NCBI GenBank assembly: GCA_905221035.1
Contig: CAJNBP010000005.1
Coordinates: forward strand, 1-64,000
Source: a bacterium
GTDB taxonomy: Bacteria > Bacillota > Bacilli > Lactobacillales > Streptococcaceae
Reading direction: 5' to 3'
DNA length: 64,000 nucleotides
Position numbers and translations under genes: made by a program. Shown one piece after another: positions 30,198 to 44,600 of this stretch. Positions within the stretch are counted from its first letter, which is position 1, and each line of letters starts with the position of its first letter. The notes under the pieces are model-generated. The model was not told the DNA's origin, searched no databases, and saw only the letters and a program-made list of their open reading frames with translations.

Positions 30198-30630
30198 GTT
30201 GAAGTTCCTCTAAAAGCTTTTCTGCACGCAAACCCTTTGCTTGGAAATTTAATCTGCGACCGTCTTCTTCTTTTAGAATTTCCAACTCTAAATAAGTATC
30301 TGGCAAGGCATCTCCTAAGAGATTACCCCACTCAATAACAGTCACTCCGCCACCAAAGAGAAACTCATCCAAGTCGATAGAATCCGCATCTCCCTCGATA
30401 CGATAAACATCTAGGTGATAAAGTGGAAGTCTACCTTCATACTCTCTTACGATAGTATAGGTCGGACTTTTAATCATTTGAGAAATCTGTAAACCTTTAG
30501 CAAGTCCCTTAGTAAAGGTCGTTTTACCTGCACCCAGTTCTCCAGTTAAGATTAAAACATCATTCTTTTCTAATAGATGACCCAATCGTTCCCCTAAGGC
30601 TTGTAGCTCTTCTTCATTTTTTGTGTACAT
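30187..30630 (-). CDS. tsaE: tRNA threonylcarbamoyladenosine synthesis ATPase TsaE
   Basis: ATPase partner of TsaB/TsaD in making t6A37 on ANN-decoding tRNAs. 147 residues with P-loop GELGAGKTT (30-38) and the later YHLDVYR and IEWG motifs of the family. No ribosome site precedes the ATG; instead a perfect TATAAT ends 6 bases before it, so the mRNA may start at or next to the ATG. First gene of tsaE-GNAT-lytR, unless read-through from comM occurs. Confidence 0.93.
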   Translation of the reverse strand: MYTKNEEELQALGERLGHLLEKNDVLILTGELGAGKTTFTKGLAKGLQISQMIKSPTYTIVREYEGRLPLYHLDVYRIEGDADSIDLDEFLFGGGVTVIEWGNLLGDALPDTYLELEILKEEDGRRLNFQAKGLRAEKLLEELQHGV

Positions 30631-30636
30631 ACTCTT

Positions 30637-30666
30637 ATTATACCAAAAACTTTTCTTTTGTGTCTA
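30637..30666 (-). promoter_or_regulatory. tsaE promoter, apparently leaderless start
   Basis: TAGACA, 18-bp spacer, extended -10 TGGTATAAT (hexamer 30637-30642). Only 6 bases separate -10 and ATG. Confidence 0.6.
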
Positions 30667-30682
30667 TTTTCCTGCTAAACTT

Positions 30683-30795
30683 ATACTCAATGAAAATCAA
30701 AGAGCAAACTAGGAAGCTAGCCGCAGGTTGCTCAAAATACTGTTTTGAGGTTGCAGATAGAGCTGACGTAGTTTGAAGAGATTTTCGAAGAGTAT
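30683..30795 (-). repeat. BOX element, boxC-boxA form
   Basis: Runs from ATACTCAATGAAAATCAAAG to GAGATTTTCGAAGAGTAT with the central CTCAAAATACTGTTTTGAG stem. It is the best-preserved AC copy here and lies between comM and tsaE. Confidence 0.9.
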
Positions 30796-30828
30796 TACCA
30801 TCATAACATCCATAAAAACAGGCTTGCT

Positions 30829-31449
30829 CTAAAAGAAAATGAGCGTAGCAATGACCAATACAAGATCTCGGAAAATATGACCATAAAAGGAAACTTCCTT
30901 TTTAACAGAATTTGGGACAAGATAGGCTGCAAAAAACAAACCCAGTCCAATATAAATCAGAAGTGAGACAATAGTCATTGGATTTCTTAAGAAGAGAAGT
31001 GTCGCTAAAATAGTCACCAACACCGTCTTTTTTCTATCTAGCATAGCAAGCAAATCGCGCATGTATTTTTTCAAGGGTAAAAAAATCAGCAAATCTAGTC
31101 CAAATAGGAAAAAGAAGGATGGCAATAAAAAGTCAACTAATTCTTGCTGCAGCGTATTTTTGATGAACAAGTTATCTGACAAGACAAGAACAGCTCCGAA
31201 CAAATTAATTAAGAGCAGGATACTGTAAAGAAGCTTCACTGACTTCTTACTGGCTAGGACACTATGGACTTCTTGCTTACGAGTATAAAGATAATTTACC
31301 CCAGCACAGATTCCTGAAACAAAGACCATACTTCCGATGAAAAAAGCTGTACTTTGTTTAAAGGACAAGATGCATTCTTTCCATAGGAAACAGCTACTCA
31401 AACTGATTTGAATTAAAGCTAACAAAAATAAGATTCTCATTGATTTCAT
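30829..31449 (-). CDS. comM: Competence immunity membrane protein ComM
   Basis: A 206-residue, very hydrophobic protein with about six to seven membrane helices spread over the whole length and no soluble domain. Length, character and position (comM-tsaE-GNAT-lytR-cinA) match pneumococcal ComM, an early competence protein that protects competent cells from their own fratricide lysins. The mechanism is not visible in the sequence. GGGAGAG lies 6 bases before the ATG, and a TATAAT at about 31475-31480 serves as -10. A canonical ComE direct repeat was not found; only a loose pair (ACATTTGAG, ACAGTTCTC) lies upstream. Confidence 0.75.
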   Translation of the reverse strand: MKSMRILFLLALIQISLSSCFLWKECILSFKQSTAFFIGSMVFVSGICAGVNYLYTRKQEVHSVLASKKSVKLLYSILLLINLFGAVLVLSDNLFIKNTLQQELVDFLLPSFFFLFGLDLLIFLPLKKYMRDLLAMLDRKKTVLVTILATLLFLRNPMTIVSLLIYIGLGLFFAAYLVPNSVKKEVSFYGHIFRDLVLVIATLIFF

Positions 31450-31553
31450 CTTTTCTCTCCCTTCCTACCAATCATTATACTAGGAGAAAAGAGAGAACTG
31501 TTTCCAATCTTCTCAAATGTCTCTTTAAGACGCTAAACAAACACCAGAGACTA

Positions 31554-31624
31554 ATACTCAATGAAAATCAAAGAGCAACCTGCGGCTAGAGCTGACGTGG
31601 TTTGAAGAGATTTTCGAAGAATAT
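31554..31624 (-). repeat. BOX element, internally deleted
   Basis: Both BOX ends are present (ATACTCAATGAAAATCAAAG and GAGATTTTCGAAGAATAT), but about 40 bp of the centre is lost. Confidence 0.8.
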
Positions 31625-31634
31625 AAATTTGAAA

Positions 31635-31684
31635 TCAAAAAACGCACCATATCAAAAACTAAAAAATTTGATATTATGCGTCAT
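31635..31684 (-). terminator. ndk terminator, long stem
   Basis: 15-nt arms ACGCACCATATCAAA / TTTGATATTATGCGT (two mismatched positions) with T6 leftward, 70 bp past the ndk stop. Confidence 0.8.
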
Positions 31685-31753
31685 ATCTTAAACTAATTGA
31701 CTATACTTTCTATTCAAATGAGCTTTTAACCAATTGATTGAGCCAATCCACTC

Positions 31754-32167
31754 TTAAAACCAAAGAGCAATTTCTCTCTTAGCTGACTCTTCTGAATCTG
31801 AACCATGTACAACATTTTGGATAACTTGGTTTTCTCCAGCAGCTTTTGCAAAATCACCTCGAATCGTTCCTGATAAAGCTTCTTCTGGACGAGTTGCGCC
31901 CATCATGGCCCGCCAAGTTTCGATTACTTTGGGGCCAGAAATAACACCCACAAGAACCGGTCCTGAAGTCATAAATTCACGAATCGGTGGGTAAAAACTC
32001 TGACCAACCAAGTCCTGATAGTGCTGGTCAATCAACTCTTCTGAAACCTGTGAACGCAACTCCAATTTTTCGATTGTAAAGCCACGTTGTTCGATGCGTT
32101 TCAACACTTCACCCACTAGTCCTCTTTTTACACCATCTGGTTTAATGATAAAGAATGTTTGTTCCAT
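31754..32167 (-). CDS. ndk: Nucleoside-diphosphate kinase
   Basis: Transfers phosphate among nucleoside di- and triphosphates through a phosphohistidine. 137 residues; active-site His121 in NVVHGSDS, nucleotide loop motifs [14 protein letters not shown] and [16 protein letters not shown]. Monocistronic. An AAGGAGACA ribosome site lies upstream. It lies directly downstream of rpoC, separated by the rpoC terminator. Confidence 0.96.
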   Translation of the reverse strand: MEQTFFIIKPDGVKRGLVGEVLKRIEQRGFTIEKLELRSQVSEELIDQHYQDLVGQSFYPPIREFMTSGPVLVGVISGPKVIETWRAMMGATRPEEALSGTIRGDFAKAAGENQVIQNVVHGSDSEESAKREIALWF

Positions 32168-32237
32168 ACTTGTCTCCTTTGTCAGCTTCTTTCTTTTATT
32201 TTACCACATTTCATGGAAAAATGTAGAAAGTTTTCAG

Positions 32238-32267
32238 AAAAGAGAAAGAGAACCCGAAGGCTCTCTC
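32238..32267 (-). terminator. rpoBC terminator
   Basis: GAGAGCC-TTCG-GGTTCTC hairpin (UUCG tetraloop) with T-rich tail, 9 bp past rpoC. Confidence 0.85.
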
Positions 32268-32275
32268 ATTCTCTC

Positions 32276-35200
32276 TTATTCTACTGTTTCTTCCACAGTT
32301 TCAACGGCAGTATCTACAACTACTTCTGTTGTTTCTTCATTTCCTTCTTCCTCTACTGGAGGGTTAAGGTATTCTTCTTCATTGATAGCATGTGGTTCAA
32401 GGTTACGGTAACGGGCCATACCAGTACCTGCTGGGATGATTTTACCGATGATAACATTTTCTTTAAGTCCAAGGAGATGGTCTTTCTTACCACGGATGGC
32501 TGCATCTGTAAGGACACGAGTTGTTTCCTGGAAGGAAGCCGCTGACAAGAAACTGTTTGTTTCAAGTGAGGCTTTGGTAATTCCCATAAGGACTGGTCGA
32601 CCAGTCGCTGGAACTCCACCTGCGATAAGGACATCTTTGTTGGCATCTGTAAAGTCATTGATATCCATGAGGGTACCCATGAGAAGATCTGTGTCACCTG
32701 GATCCATGACACGCACTTTACGGATCATTTGACGAACCATTACCTCGATGTGTTTGTCACCGATTTCTACCCCTTGGCTACGGTAAACTTTTTGTACTTC
32801 ACCGAGAAGGTAAGTTTCGACTGACAAGACATCACGAACTGCAAGGAGACGTTTTGGTTGGATAGAACCTTCTGTAAGAGCAGCACCACGCGCTACTTGG
32901 TCACCAACTTCAACACGCATACGAGCGGTAAATGGAACAACATATTCCCCTTCGCCAGTTTCTCCCTTAACAAAGACTTTCTTAGTACGGGTTGATGCAT
33001 CTTCTTCGATAGCAGTAACTTGTCCTTTAACCTCTGTGATAACCGCTTCCCCTTTAGGATTGCGAGCTTCAAAGATTTCTTGGACACGAGGAAGACCCTG
33101 AGTGATATCGGTATTTGAGGCAACCCCACCCGTGTGGAAGGTACGCATTGTAAGCTGTGTACCAGGTTCCCCGATAGATTGGGCAGCGATTGTACCAACT
33201 GCTTCACCAACTTCAACCGCATCACCAGTCGCCAAGTTGATACCGTAACAGTGACGGCAGACACCATGACGAGTGTTACATGTAAATACTGAACGGATGG
33301 TTACTTCTTCCACACCAGCATTGACAATTTCACGCGCCTTGTCTTCTGTAATCAACTCATTTGGACCAATGATAACTGCACCAGTTTCTGGATGTTTGAC
33401 AGTTTTCTTAGTGTAACGACCATTGAGACGCTCTTCAAGAGACTCGATCATCTCTTTTCCTTCTGCGATAGAACGAATCAAGAGACCACGGTCTGTTCCA
33501 CAGTCGTCCTCACGGATGATAACGTCTTGGGCAACGTCAACCAAACGACGAGTCAAATAACCTGAGTCGGCTGTCTTAAGGGCCGTATCGGTCATACCTT
33601 TACGGGCACCGTGAGTTGAGAAGAACATTTCGAGTACTGACAAACCTTCGCGGAAGTTTGAAAGGATTGGCAATTCCATGATACGTCCGTTCGGAGCAGC
33701 CATCAGACCACGCATACCGGCAAGCTGTGAGAAGTTTGAGATGTTACCACGGGCTCCTGAGTCCATCATCATAACGATTGGGTTCTTAGGATCTTGGTTG
33801 GCAATCAATCGTTTCTCTAGTTTCTCACGGGCAGCACGCCATTCAGCTGTAACAGCATTGTAACGCTCGTCGTCTGTGATCATACCACGACGGAATTGTT
33901 TTGTGATTTGTTCTACACGTTGGTGTGATTCTTCAATGATTTCAGCCTTGTCATCAACAACTGGGATATCGGCAATCCCCACTGTCAATCCTGCGAGAGT
34001 TGAGTGGTGGTAACCGAGGTTCTTCATGCGGTCAAGTAGGGCAGAAGTTTCTGTCGTACGGAAACGTTTGAAGATTTCAGCGATGATATTTCCAAGGTTT
34101 TTCTTCTTGAATGGAGGGTTGAGTTCAAGTTTGCTGATTGCTTCCTTGATATCTCCGCCAAGTGGCAAGAAGTATTTAGCTGGAACGCCCTCTGTCAAGT
34201 TGGCATTATTTGGTTCTTGCAAGTATGGTAGTCCCTCTGGCATGATGTCGTTGAAGAGGATTTTACCAACTGTTGTAAGCAAGACCTTGTGTTTTTGCTC
34301 TTCTGTCCATGGTTTGTTGAGGCTGTCTGTCGCGATACCAACACGTGAGTGGAGGTGAACATAACCATTACGGTAAGCCATAACAGCTTCGTCACGGTCT
34401 TTGAAGACCATTCCTTCACCTTCACGACCAGCTTCTTCCATGGTCAAGTAGTAGTTACCCAAAACCATATCCTGTGATGGAGTAACAACTGGTTTACCAT
34501 CTTTCGGGTTCAAGATGTGCTCAGCAGCAAGCATGAGGATACGAGCTTCTGCTTGGGCTTCTTCTGAAAGTGGTACGTGGATGGCCATTTGGTCCCCGTC
34601 AAAGTCGGCATTGTAGGCTTCACAGACAAGTGGGTGCAAGCGAAGGGCCTTACCATCAATCAAGACTGGCTCGAAGGCTTGGATACCCAAACGGTGAAGG
34701 GTCGGTGCGCGGTTCAAAAGCACTGGGTGTTCTTTGATCACTTCTTCAAGGATATCCCAGATACGCTCATCTCCACGTTCCACCAAGCGTTTAGCTGCTT
34801 TGACGTTTTGCACGATATCACGGGCAACGATTTCACGCATGACGAATGGTTTAAAGAGCTCGATCGCCATTTCACGTGGCACACCACATTGGTACATCTT
34901 AAGCGTTGGACCAACGGCGATAACGGAACGTCCTGAGAAGTCAACACGTTTACCGAGCAAGTTTTGACGGAAGCGTCCTTGTTTACCTTTAAGCATGTGG
35001 CTCAATGATTTCAGTGGACGGCTACCTGGTCCTGTGATTGGACGACCACGACGACCGTTGTCAATCAAAGCATCAACCGCTTCTTGAAGCATACGCTTCT
35101 CATTTTGAACGATGATACCTGGTGCATTCAACTCAAGCAAACGAGCCAAACGGTTGTTACGGTTGATAACACGACGGTAAAGGTCGTTCAAGTCAGATGA

Positions 35201-35953
35201 GGCAAAACGGCCACCATCCAACTGCAACATTGGACGAAGATCTGGTGGAATAACTGGAAGGATGTTGAGAATCATCCATTCAGGTTTGTTTCCAGACTTG
35301 TAAAAGGCATCCAAAACATCCAAACGACGGATAGCTTTGACACGTTTTTGTCCAGTAGCTGTTTTCAACTCTTCTTTAAGTTCAGCAATTTCTTTTTCAA
35401 GATCTACTTGTTTCAAAAGGTCTTGGATGGCTTCGGCACCCATCTTGGCAACGAATGATCCATAACCATACTCACGCAAGCGCTCACGGTATTCGCGCTC
35501 TGTCATGATAGACTTGTGCTCAAGTGGTGTATCCTTAGGATCAATTACCACATAAGCCGCAAAGTAGATAACTTCCTCGAGGGCACGAGGGCTCATATCA
35601 AGGGTCAAGCCCATACGGCTTGGAATCCCCTTGAAGTACCAGATGTGAGATACAGGAGCTTTCAACTCGATGTGCCCCATACGCTCACGACGAACTTTTG
35701 TACGCGTTACTTCAACCCCACAACGGTCACAAACAATCCCTCTGTAACGAATGCGTTTGTACTTACCACAAGCACATTCCCAGTCTTTTGTAGGACCAAA
35801 GATGACTTCGTCAAAGAGTCCTTCACGTTCTGGTTTCAACGTACGGTAATTGATTGTTTCAGGTTTTTTGACTTCTCCATAAGACCATGAACGGACTTTG
35901 CTTGGAGAAGCTAGGGTGATTTGCATACTTTTAAAACGATTTACATCAACCAC
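32276..35953 (-). CDS. rpoC: RNA polymerase subunit beta'
   Basis: Clamp and active-site half of RNA polymerase, 1225 residues. The N-terminal zinc cysteines lie in [19 protein letters not shown] (about 60-78); the catalytic Mg-binding motif is NADFDGDQM (about 450); the second zinc cluster is [13 protein letters not shown] (about 893-905). The C-terminal tail is rich in Glu, Thr and Val. The start codon is GTG with AAAGGGAAG 6 bases upstream. It is 32 bp behind rpoB in the same transcript. Confidence 0.98.
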   Translation of the reverse strand: MVDVNRFKSMQITLASPSKVRSWSYGEVKKPETINYRTLKPEREGLFDEVIFGPTKDWECACGKYKRIRYRGIVCDRCGVEVTRTKVRRERMGHIELKAPVSHIWYFKGIPSRMGLTLDMSPRALEEVIYFAAYVVIDPKDTPLEHKSIMTEREYRERLREYGYGSFVAKMGAEAIQDLLKQVDLEKEIAELKEELKTATGQKRVKAIRRLDVLDAFYKSGNKPEWMILNILPVIPPDLRPMLQLDGGRFASSDLNDLYRRVINRNNRLARLLELNAPGIIVQNEKRMLQEAVDALIDNGRRGRPITGPGSRPLKSLSHMLKGKQGRFRQNLLGKRVDFSGRSVIAVGPTLKMYQCGVPREMAIELFKPFVMREIVARDIVQNVKAAKRLVERGDERIWDILEEVIKEHPVLLNRAPTLHRLGIQAFEPVLIDGKALRLHPLVCEAYNADFDGDQMAIHVPLSEEAQAEARILMLAAEHILNPKDGKPVVTPSQDMVLGNYYLTMEEAGREGEGMVFKDRDEAVMAYRNGYVHLHSRVGIATDSLNKPWTEEQKHKVLLTTVGKILFNDIMPEGLPYLQEPNNANLTEGVPAKYFLPLGGDIKEAISKLELNPPFKKKNLGNIIAEIFKRFRTTETSALLDRMKNLGYHHSTLAGLTVGIADIPVVDDKAEIIEESHQRVEQITKQFRRGMITDDERYNAVTAEWRAAREKLEKRLIANQDPKNPIVMMMDSGARGNISNFSQLAGMRGLMAAPNGRIMELPILSNFREGLSVLEMFFSTHGARKGMTDTALKTADSGYLTRRLVDVAQDVIIREDDCGTDRGLLIRSIAEGKEMIESLEERLNGRYTKKTVKHPETGAVIIGPNELITEDKAREIVNAGVEEVTIRSVFTCNTRHGVCRHCYGINLATGDAVEVGEAVGTIAAQSIGEPGTQLTMRTFHTGGVASNTDITQGLPRVQEIFEARNPKGEAVITEVKGQVTAIEEDASTRTKKVFVKGETGEGEYVVPFTARMRVEVGDQVARGAALTEGSIQPKRLLAVRDVLSVETYLLGEVQKVYRSQGVEIGDKHIEVMVRQMIRKVRVMDPGDTDLLMGTLMDINDFTDANKDVLIAGGVPATGRPVLMGITKASLETNSFLSAASFQETTRVLTDAAIRGKKDHLLGLKENVIIGKIIPAGTGMARYRNLEPHAINEEEYLNPPVEEEGNEETTEVVVDTAVETVEETVE

Positions 35954-35985
35954 TATTTCTTCCCTTTCTATTCTAAGTGAACTGC

Positions 35986-39597
<3,612 letters not shown>

Positions 39598-39740
39598 GAT
39601 GATTCTCCTTTGTAAATAAGTTCCAAGCCTTGTCAATCAGGCTTTTCTAAGCGTCATATGGTTTTAAAAACCCTATCACCGTGTCCTTTGGGCGAATTTT
39701 CAGAATCTTTAAGTCTTTGTTACAAATGCTCGAAATCCTG

Positions 39741-39797
39741 AAAAAAAGCACAAAAAGAGCAGCTAAATCTGACTTTTTCAGAAGATTTAACTGCTGT
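39741..39797 (-). terminator. Terminator-like hairpin in rpoB leader (attenuator candidate)
   Basis: 13-bp arms AGCAGTTAAATCT / AGATTTAGCTGCT (one G-U pair), followed by T5 and then T7 tracts, between the rpoB promoter and gene. Confidence 0.75.
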
Positions 39798-39850
39798 GAG
39801 CCTTGTCTGGACAATATTTCAGACAAAACCTACGACAAATGATTACTCAT

Positions 39851-39879
39851 ATTATACCCTATTTAGCTAGATTTTTCAA
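39851..39879 (-). promoter_or_regulatory. rpoBC promoter
   Basis: TTGAAA (39874-39879), 17-bp spacer, perfect TATAAT (39851-39856). The start site is about 247 bp before the rpoB TTG. Confidence 0.85.
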
Positions 39880-40029
39880 GGGATTCTGTGGATTTTTGGT
39901 AATTTTTTTCCTATAAAAATTGAATTCAACTATTGCTTTGCGAACTTCATTTTCAGCCTAATTACCCAAGAAGAATCAAAAAGAATATGGTAAATTACGG
40001 TTATCCTATTTTATATTGGCCCATTTTTC

Positions 40030-40058
40030 TTGACTTTACTTGGTTTTTCTTTTAATAT
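40030..40058 (+). promoter_or_regulatory. Promoter of the Mga-like gene
   Basis: TTGACT (40030-40035), 17-bp spacer, TAATAT (40053-40058). Confidence 0.6.
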
Positions 40059-40087
40059 ATATGTATAAATATATAAGGAGGTTTATT

Positions 40088-41566
40088 ATGGATATTTTGC
40101 TTTCTGAAACAGAACAGACTTTGCTAATATTACTGGAAGAACTAACCAAACACCAGGATTGGATACAAGATTCATCTTTGTCAGAAAATCTGAATCTGTC
40201 AGCAGAAGAATTGCAAGAACATCTTTCTAGTCTCGAGCAATTATTTCCTAATCTCCTTATGCGATCAACAAAAGAAGGTATTCAGTTGCGGTTTGAAGAC
40301 CGAAACTCTTTAGACCCTAAAATTGCTATCTTTGAACAATCCCCAACTTATTCTTTTTTGAACTGTCTGTTTTTCAAAGAGGGACAATCACTTGAGCAAA
40401 TGTTTCAGGTGCTTTCGATTAATCCAGAGCAGATTGAGAAAACCATACAGCATCTAAATACTAAACTCCCACAACACTACGGAATCAAGGTACAACTTTC
40501 TCCTTTAGTCATGGAGGGAGAAGAAGAGGATATTCGCGCCTTTTATCTGGACTACTTTAGCCAAAGTTACAGCTTTCTTGATTGGCCCTTCTCTTCTATT
40601 TCCGAAGAGGCACTCACTCAGCTGATTCAGCTATTTTTAAAGGCCCAACAAATTTCACTCAACCTCAGCAGTCTACGGCAAATTAAATATACCCTAGCTA
40701 TCAATCTGGAGCGTTTTAAGAGGAAACACTTTATTGAAAATCCCACTCCCCTTTTAACCAGTCACTACAGCTCTCTCATGCAAATTCCGCAGTTTGCACA
40801 AGAGATCAAAAAGCTGGCTAAAAAACTCCATTTTGAACCTACAAAGGAAACACTGGAACAGCTATTTTCAACCCCAGTAAAGTCTCGTCGAATCACAAAC
40901 AAGCCTAACAATGGAGCCTTAGGAGACATTCATCAGATCCAAAAATCCTATCGTTTATTGAGTCAAATCCTAGAAGAACTAGCTAAAGAATTTCACCTAC
41001 AGATTGAAAATCGCGAAGAATTGATTTGGCTCCTCCACTACACTGCCCAATCTGATTTTCTCCACCCACTTAGCAACAAATCTCTTGAAAAGCAAAAGTC
41101 TCTGCTTTTAACCAATTACCAAAAAGAATTTCCTAAACTATTGGACGCAAGTCAAAGGAAATTTCAGGCTTATCTAGCTGAAATTGGTCTAGAAAGTCAT
41201 CCGAGTAAACTACAAGAGCTAGTTTATGCCTTTTCTATCCAAGGACAACGAATTTTAGTCCAATTACTTCAAAAACTTCCCAAAATTCGTGTTTTGGTCA
41301 TTAGTCATCTAGATAGTGAGCATGCACAAAACCTAATTGACACCCTTTCCCACTACGGTAACAATCTCTATCTATTTGACCCTTGGGAAAAATCCAGTAT
41401 CTCTTCCTCGATTTTCAATCAAATTCCGCACGATATTGTTATCACCACCTTCCCTGTTTCTAACTGTCCGAAACCCATTATTTGTAGTCGGAATCTTTCT
41501 ACTGCAGAACTATTTCACCACCTACACCTTTTGGGTTCACAAATTCATAAAGAAAGACTAGATTAG
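40088..41566 (+). CDS. Mga-like transcriptional regulator
   Basis: A 492-residue protein of the Mga/AtxA class by length and layout: an N-terminal winged HTH (about 10-65, LSENLNLSAEELQEHLSSLE), a second predicted HTH (about 85-140), a long helical middle corresponding to PRD-like modules, and a C-terminal EIIB-like alpha/beta domain (from about 400, IRVLVISHLDSEHAQNLIDTL). Sequence similarity to named Mga proteins looks low. The ATG at 40088 has AAGGAGG 7 bases upstream; the track of the longer frame starts before any ribosome site. It lies 114 bp ahead of the pullulanase, same strand, and is a plausible regulator of it. Confidence 0.7.
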   Translation: MDILLSETEQTLLILLEELTKHQDWIQDSSLSENLNLSAEELQEHLSSLEQLFPNLLMRSTKEGIQLRFEDRNSLDPKIAIFEQSPTYSFLNCLFFKEGQSLEQMFQVLSINPEQIEKTIQHLNTKLPQHYGIKVQLSPLVMEGEEEDIRAFYLDYFSQSYSFLDWPFSSISEEALTQLIQLFLKAQQISLNLSSLRQIKYTLAINLERFKRKHFIENPTPLLTSHYSSLMQIPQFAQEIKKLAKKLHFEPTKETLEQLFSTPVKSRRITNKPNNGALGDIHQIQKSYRLLSQILEELAKEFHLQIENREELIWLLHYTAQSDFLHPLSNKSLEKQKSLLLTNYQKEFPKLLDASQRKFQAYLAEIGLESHPSKLQELVYAFSIQGQRILVQLLQKLPKIRVLVISHLDSEHAQNLIDTLSHYGNNLYLFDPWEKSSISSSIFNQIPHDIVITTFPVSNCPKPIICSRNLSTAELFHHLHLLGSQIHKERLD

Positions 41567-41600
41567 TCGTAACAGAAAACCTGTTGCGATTTTTCTTTTA
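41566..41600 (+). terminator. Terminator of the Mga-like gene
   Basis: 8-bp CGTAACAG/CTGTTGCG stem (one mismatch) then TTTTTCTTTT. Confidence 0.8.
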
Positions 41601-41611
41601 GTTTAATTTCA

Positions 41612-41625
41612 AGAAAACGCTTGCA
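41612..41625. promoter_or_regulatory. cre-like site (CcpA) of pullulanase
   Basis: AGAAAACGCTTGCA fits the cre consensus TGWAANCGNTNWCA at 12 of 14 positions and overlaps the -35, as expected for carbon catabolite repression. Confidence 0.6.
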
Positions 41626-41649
41626 TATTATTTTACTACATGCTATACT
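41621..41649 (+). promoter_or_regulatory. Pullulanase promoter
   Basis: TTGCAT (41621-41626), 17-bp spacer, TATACT (41644-41649). Confidence 0.8.
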
Positions 41650-41680
41650 GATATAGAAATTTATTGATTGGAGAATCATT

Positions 41681-44600
41681 ATGAGAAAAACACCAGCTCA
41701 AACTGAGAAAAAAATGGTTTACAGCATTCGTTCCCTCAAAAATGGAACTGGTTCTGTCCTTATCGGAGCAAGTCTTGTCCTACTTGCCATGGCTACACCA
41801 ACTATCTCAGCCAACGAAAGTACACCAACCACTAACGCAAGTAATAGTGAAACTACTACTGCCCTTGCCCAACCTCTTACTAATGCAACAAACATCGCTG
41901 GCAAGAACGAAAGCGATTTTTCTTCAACTAACAATGCAAACGCTTCCCTAGAGAAAAAAGAAGAAAAACCTGCAACAGAGCCAACAACTCCTGCTGCAAG
42001 CTCAACTGATCCAGCACCACAAACCGGACAAGATCGTTCAAGTGAGCCAACGACTTCTACTAGTCCAGTAACGACTGAAACTAAGGCAGAAGAGCCCATC
42101 GAATACAACTACTTCCGTATCCACGTCAAAAAACTTCCTGAAGAAAACAAGGATGCTCAAGGACTATGGACTTGGGACGATGTTGAAAAACCTTCTGAAA
42201 ACTGGCCAAACGGAGCCCTGTCCTTTAAGGATGCCAAAAAAGATGACTACGGCTACTACCTAGACGTCAAATTAAAGGGGGAACAAGCCAAGAAAATTAG
42301 CTTCCTCATCAATAATACAGCTGGAAAAAATCTGACTGGTGATAAATCGGCCGAAAAACTAGCTCCAAAGATGAACGAGGCTTGGTTAGACCAAGATTAC
42401 AAAGTTTTCTCTTACGAGCCACAACCTGCAGGAACTGTTCGCGTCAACTACTACCGTACAGATGGCAACTATGACAAGAAATCTCTCTGGTACTGGGGAG
42501 ATGTGAAAAATCCAAGTAGCGCTCAATGGCCTGACGGAACAGACTTTACAGCTACAGGCAAATATGGTCGCTATATCGATATTCCTCTTAAGGAGGCCGC
42601 CAAAGAATTTGGATTTTTGTTACTAGATGAGAGTAAAAAAGGAGACGACGTGAAAATCCGTAAAGAAGATTATAAATTTACAGATTTGAAAAATCATAGC
42701 CAAATTTTCCTAAAAGACGATGACGAATCGATTTACACAAATCCATACTATGTCCATGATATCCGTATGACAGGGGCTCAGCACATAGGAACTTCTAGCA
42801 TTGAAAGTAGCTTTTCAACACTGGTCGGTGCTAAAAAAGAAGATATCCTCAAACACTCCAACATCACTAATCATCTAGGAAATAAAGTAACTATCACTGA
42901 TGTTGCAATCGATGAAGCTGGTAAGAAAGTGACCTACAGCGGAGATTTCTCTGACACAAAACATCCCTATACTGTTAGCTACAATTCCGACCAATTCACT
43001 ACCAAAACAAGCTGGCGCCTTAAAGATGAGACTTACAGCTATGATGGCAAGCTTGGAGCTGACCTCAAAAAAGAAGGAAAACAGGTTGATTTGACCCTTT
43101 GGTCACCAAGTGCTGATAAGGTTTCTGTTGTTGTCTACGACAAGAATGACCCTGAAAAAGTGGTTGGAACTGTCGCTCTTGAAAAAGGGGAAAGAGGAAC
43201 CTGGAAACAAACTCTAGATAGCACAAACAAATTAGGAATCACAGATTTCACTGGCTACTATTATCAATACCAAATCGAGCGTCAGGGGAAAACTGTTCTT
43301 GCACTCGATCCTTACGCTAAATCTCTCGCTGCTTGGAATAGTGACGATGCCAAGATCGACGATGCCCATAAAGTGGCTAAAGCTGCCTTTGTAGATCCAG
43401 CCAAACTAGGACCTCAAGACTTGACTTACGGTAAGATTCACAACTTCAAGACTCGTGAAGATGCCGTTATCTACGAAGCTCATGTGCGTGACTTCACTTC
43501 AGATCCTGCCATTGCAAAAGACTTGACCAAACCATTTGGTACTTTTGAAGCCTTTATCGAAAAACTAGACTATCTCAAAGACTTGGGTGTAACCCACATC
43601 CAGCTCCTTCCAGTCTTGTCTTACTACTTTGTCAATGAATTGAAGAACCATGAACGCTTGTCTGACTATGCTTCAAGCAACAGCAACTACAACTGGGGAT
43701 ATGACCCTCAAAACTACTTCTCATTGACTGGTATGTACTCAAGCGATCCTAAGAATCCAGAGAAACGAATCGCAGAATTTAAAAACCTCATCAACGAAAT
43801 CCACAAACGTGGCATGGGAGCTATCCTAGATGTCGTTTATAACCACACAGCCAAAGTCGATATCTTTGAAGACCTAGAGCCAAATTACTACCACTTTATG
43901 GATGCTGATGGGACACCTCGAACTAGCTTTGGTGGTGGACGCTTGGGGACAACCCACCATATGACCAAACGTCTCCTAGTTGACTCTATCAAATATCTAG
44001 TTGATACCTACAAAGTGGATGGATTCCGTTTCGATATGATGGGAGACCATGATGCAGCTTCTATCGAAGAAGCTTACAAGGCTGCACGCGCCCTCAATCC
44101 AAACCTCATCATGCTGGGTGAAGGTTGGAGAACCTATGCTGGTGATGAAAATATGCCTACTAGAGCTGCTGACCAAGATTGGATGAAACATACCGATACT
44201 GTCGCTGTCTTTTCAGATGACATCCGTAACAACCTCAAGTCTGGTTATCCAAACGAAGGTCAACCTGCCTTTATCACGGGTGGCAAGCGTGATGTCAACA
44301 CTATCTTTAAAAATCTCATTGCTCAGCCAACCAACTTTGAAGCAGATAGCCCTGGAGATGTCATCCAATACATCGCAGCCCATGATAACTTGACCCTCTT
44401 TGATATCATTGCCCAGTCTATCAAAAAAGACCCAAGCAAGGCAGAGAACAACGCTGAAATCCATCGTCGTTTGCGACTTGGAAACCTCATGGTCTTGACA
44501 GCTCAAGGAACTCCATTTATCCACTCTGGTCAGGAATATGGACGTACCAAACAATTCCGTGACCCGGCCTACAAGACTCCAGTAGCAGAGGATAAGGTTC

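Noticed and set aside
31470..31535. ComE-type direct repeat upstream of comM
   Set aside because: ACATTTGAG and ACAGTTCTC are spaced 19 bp rather than about 21 and sit too close to the -10; the match is too loose to annotate.
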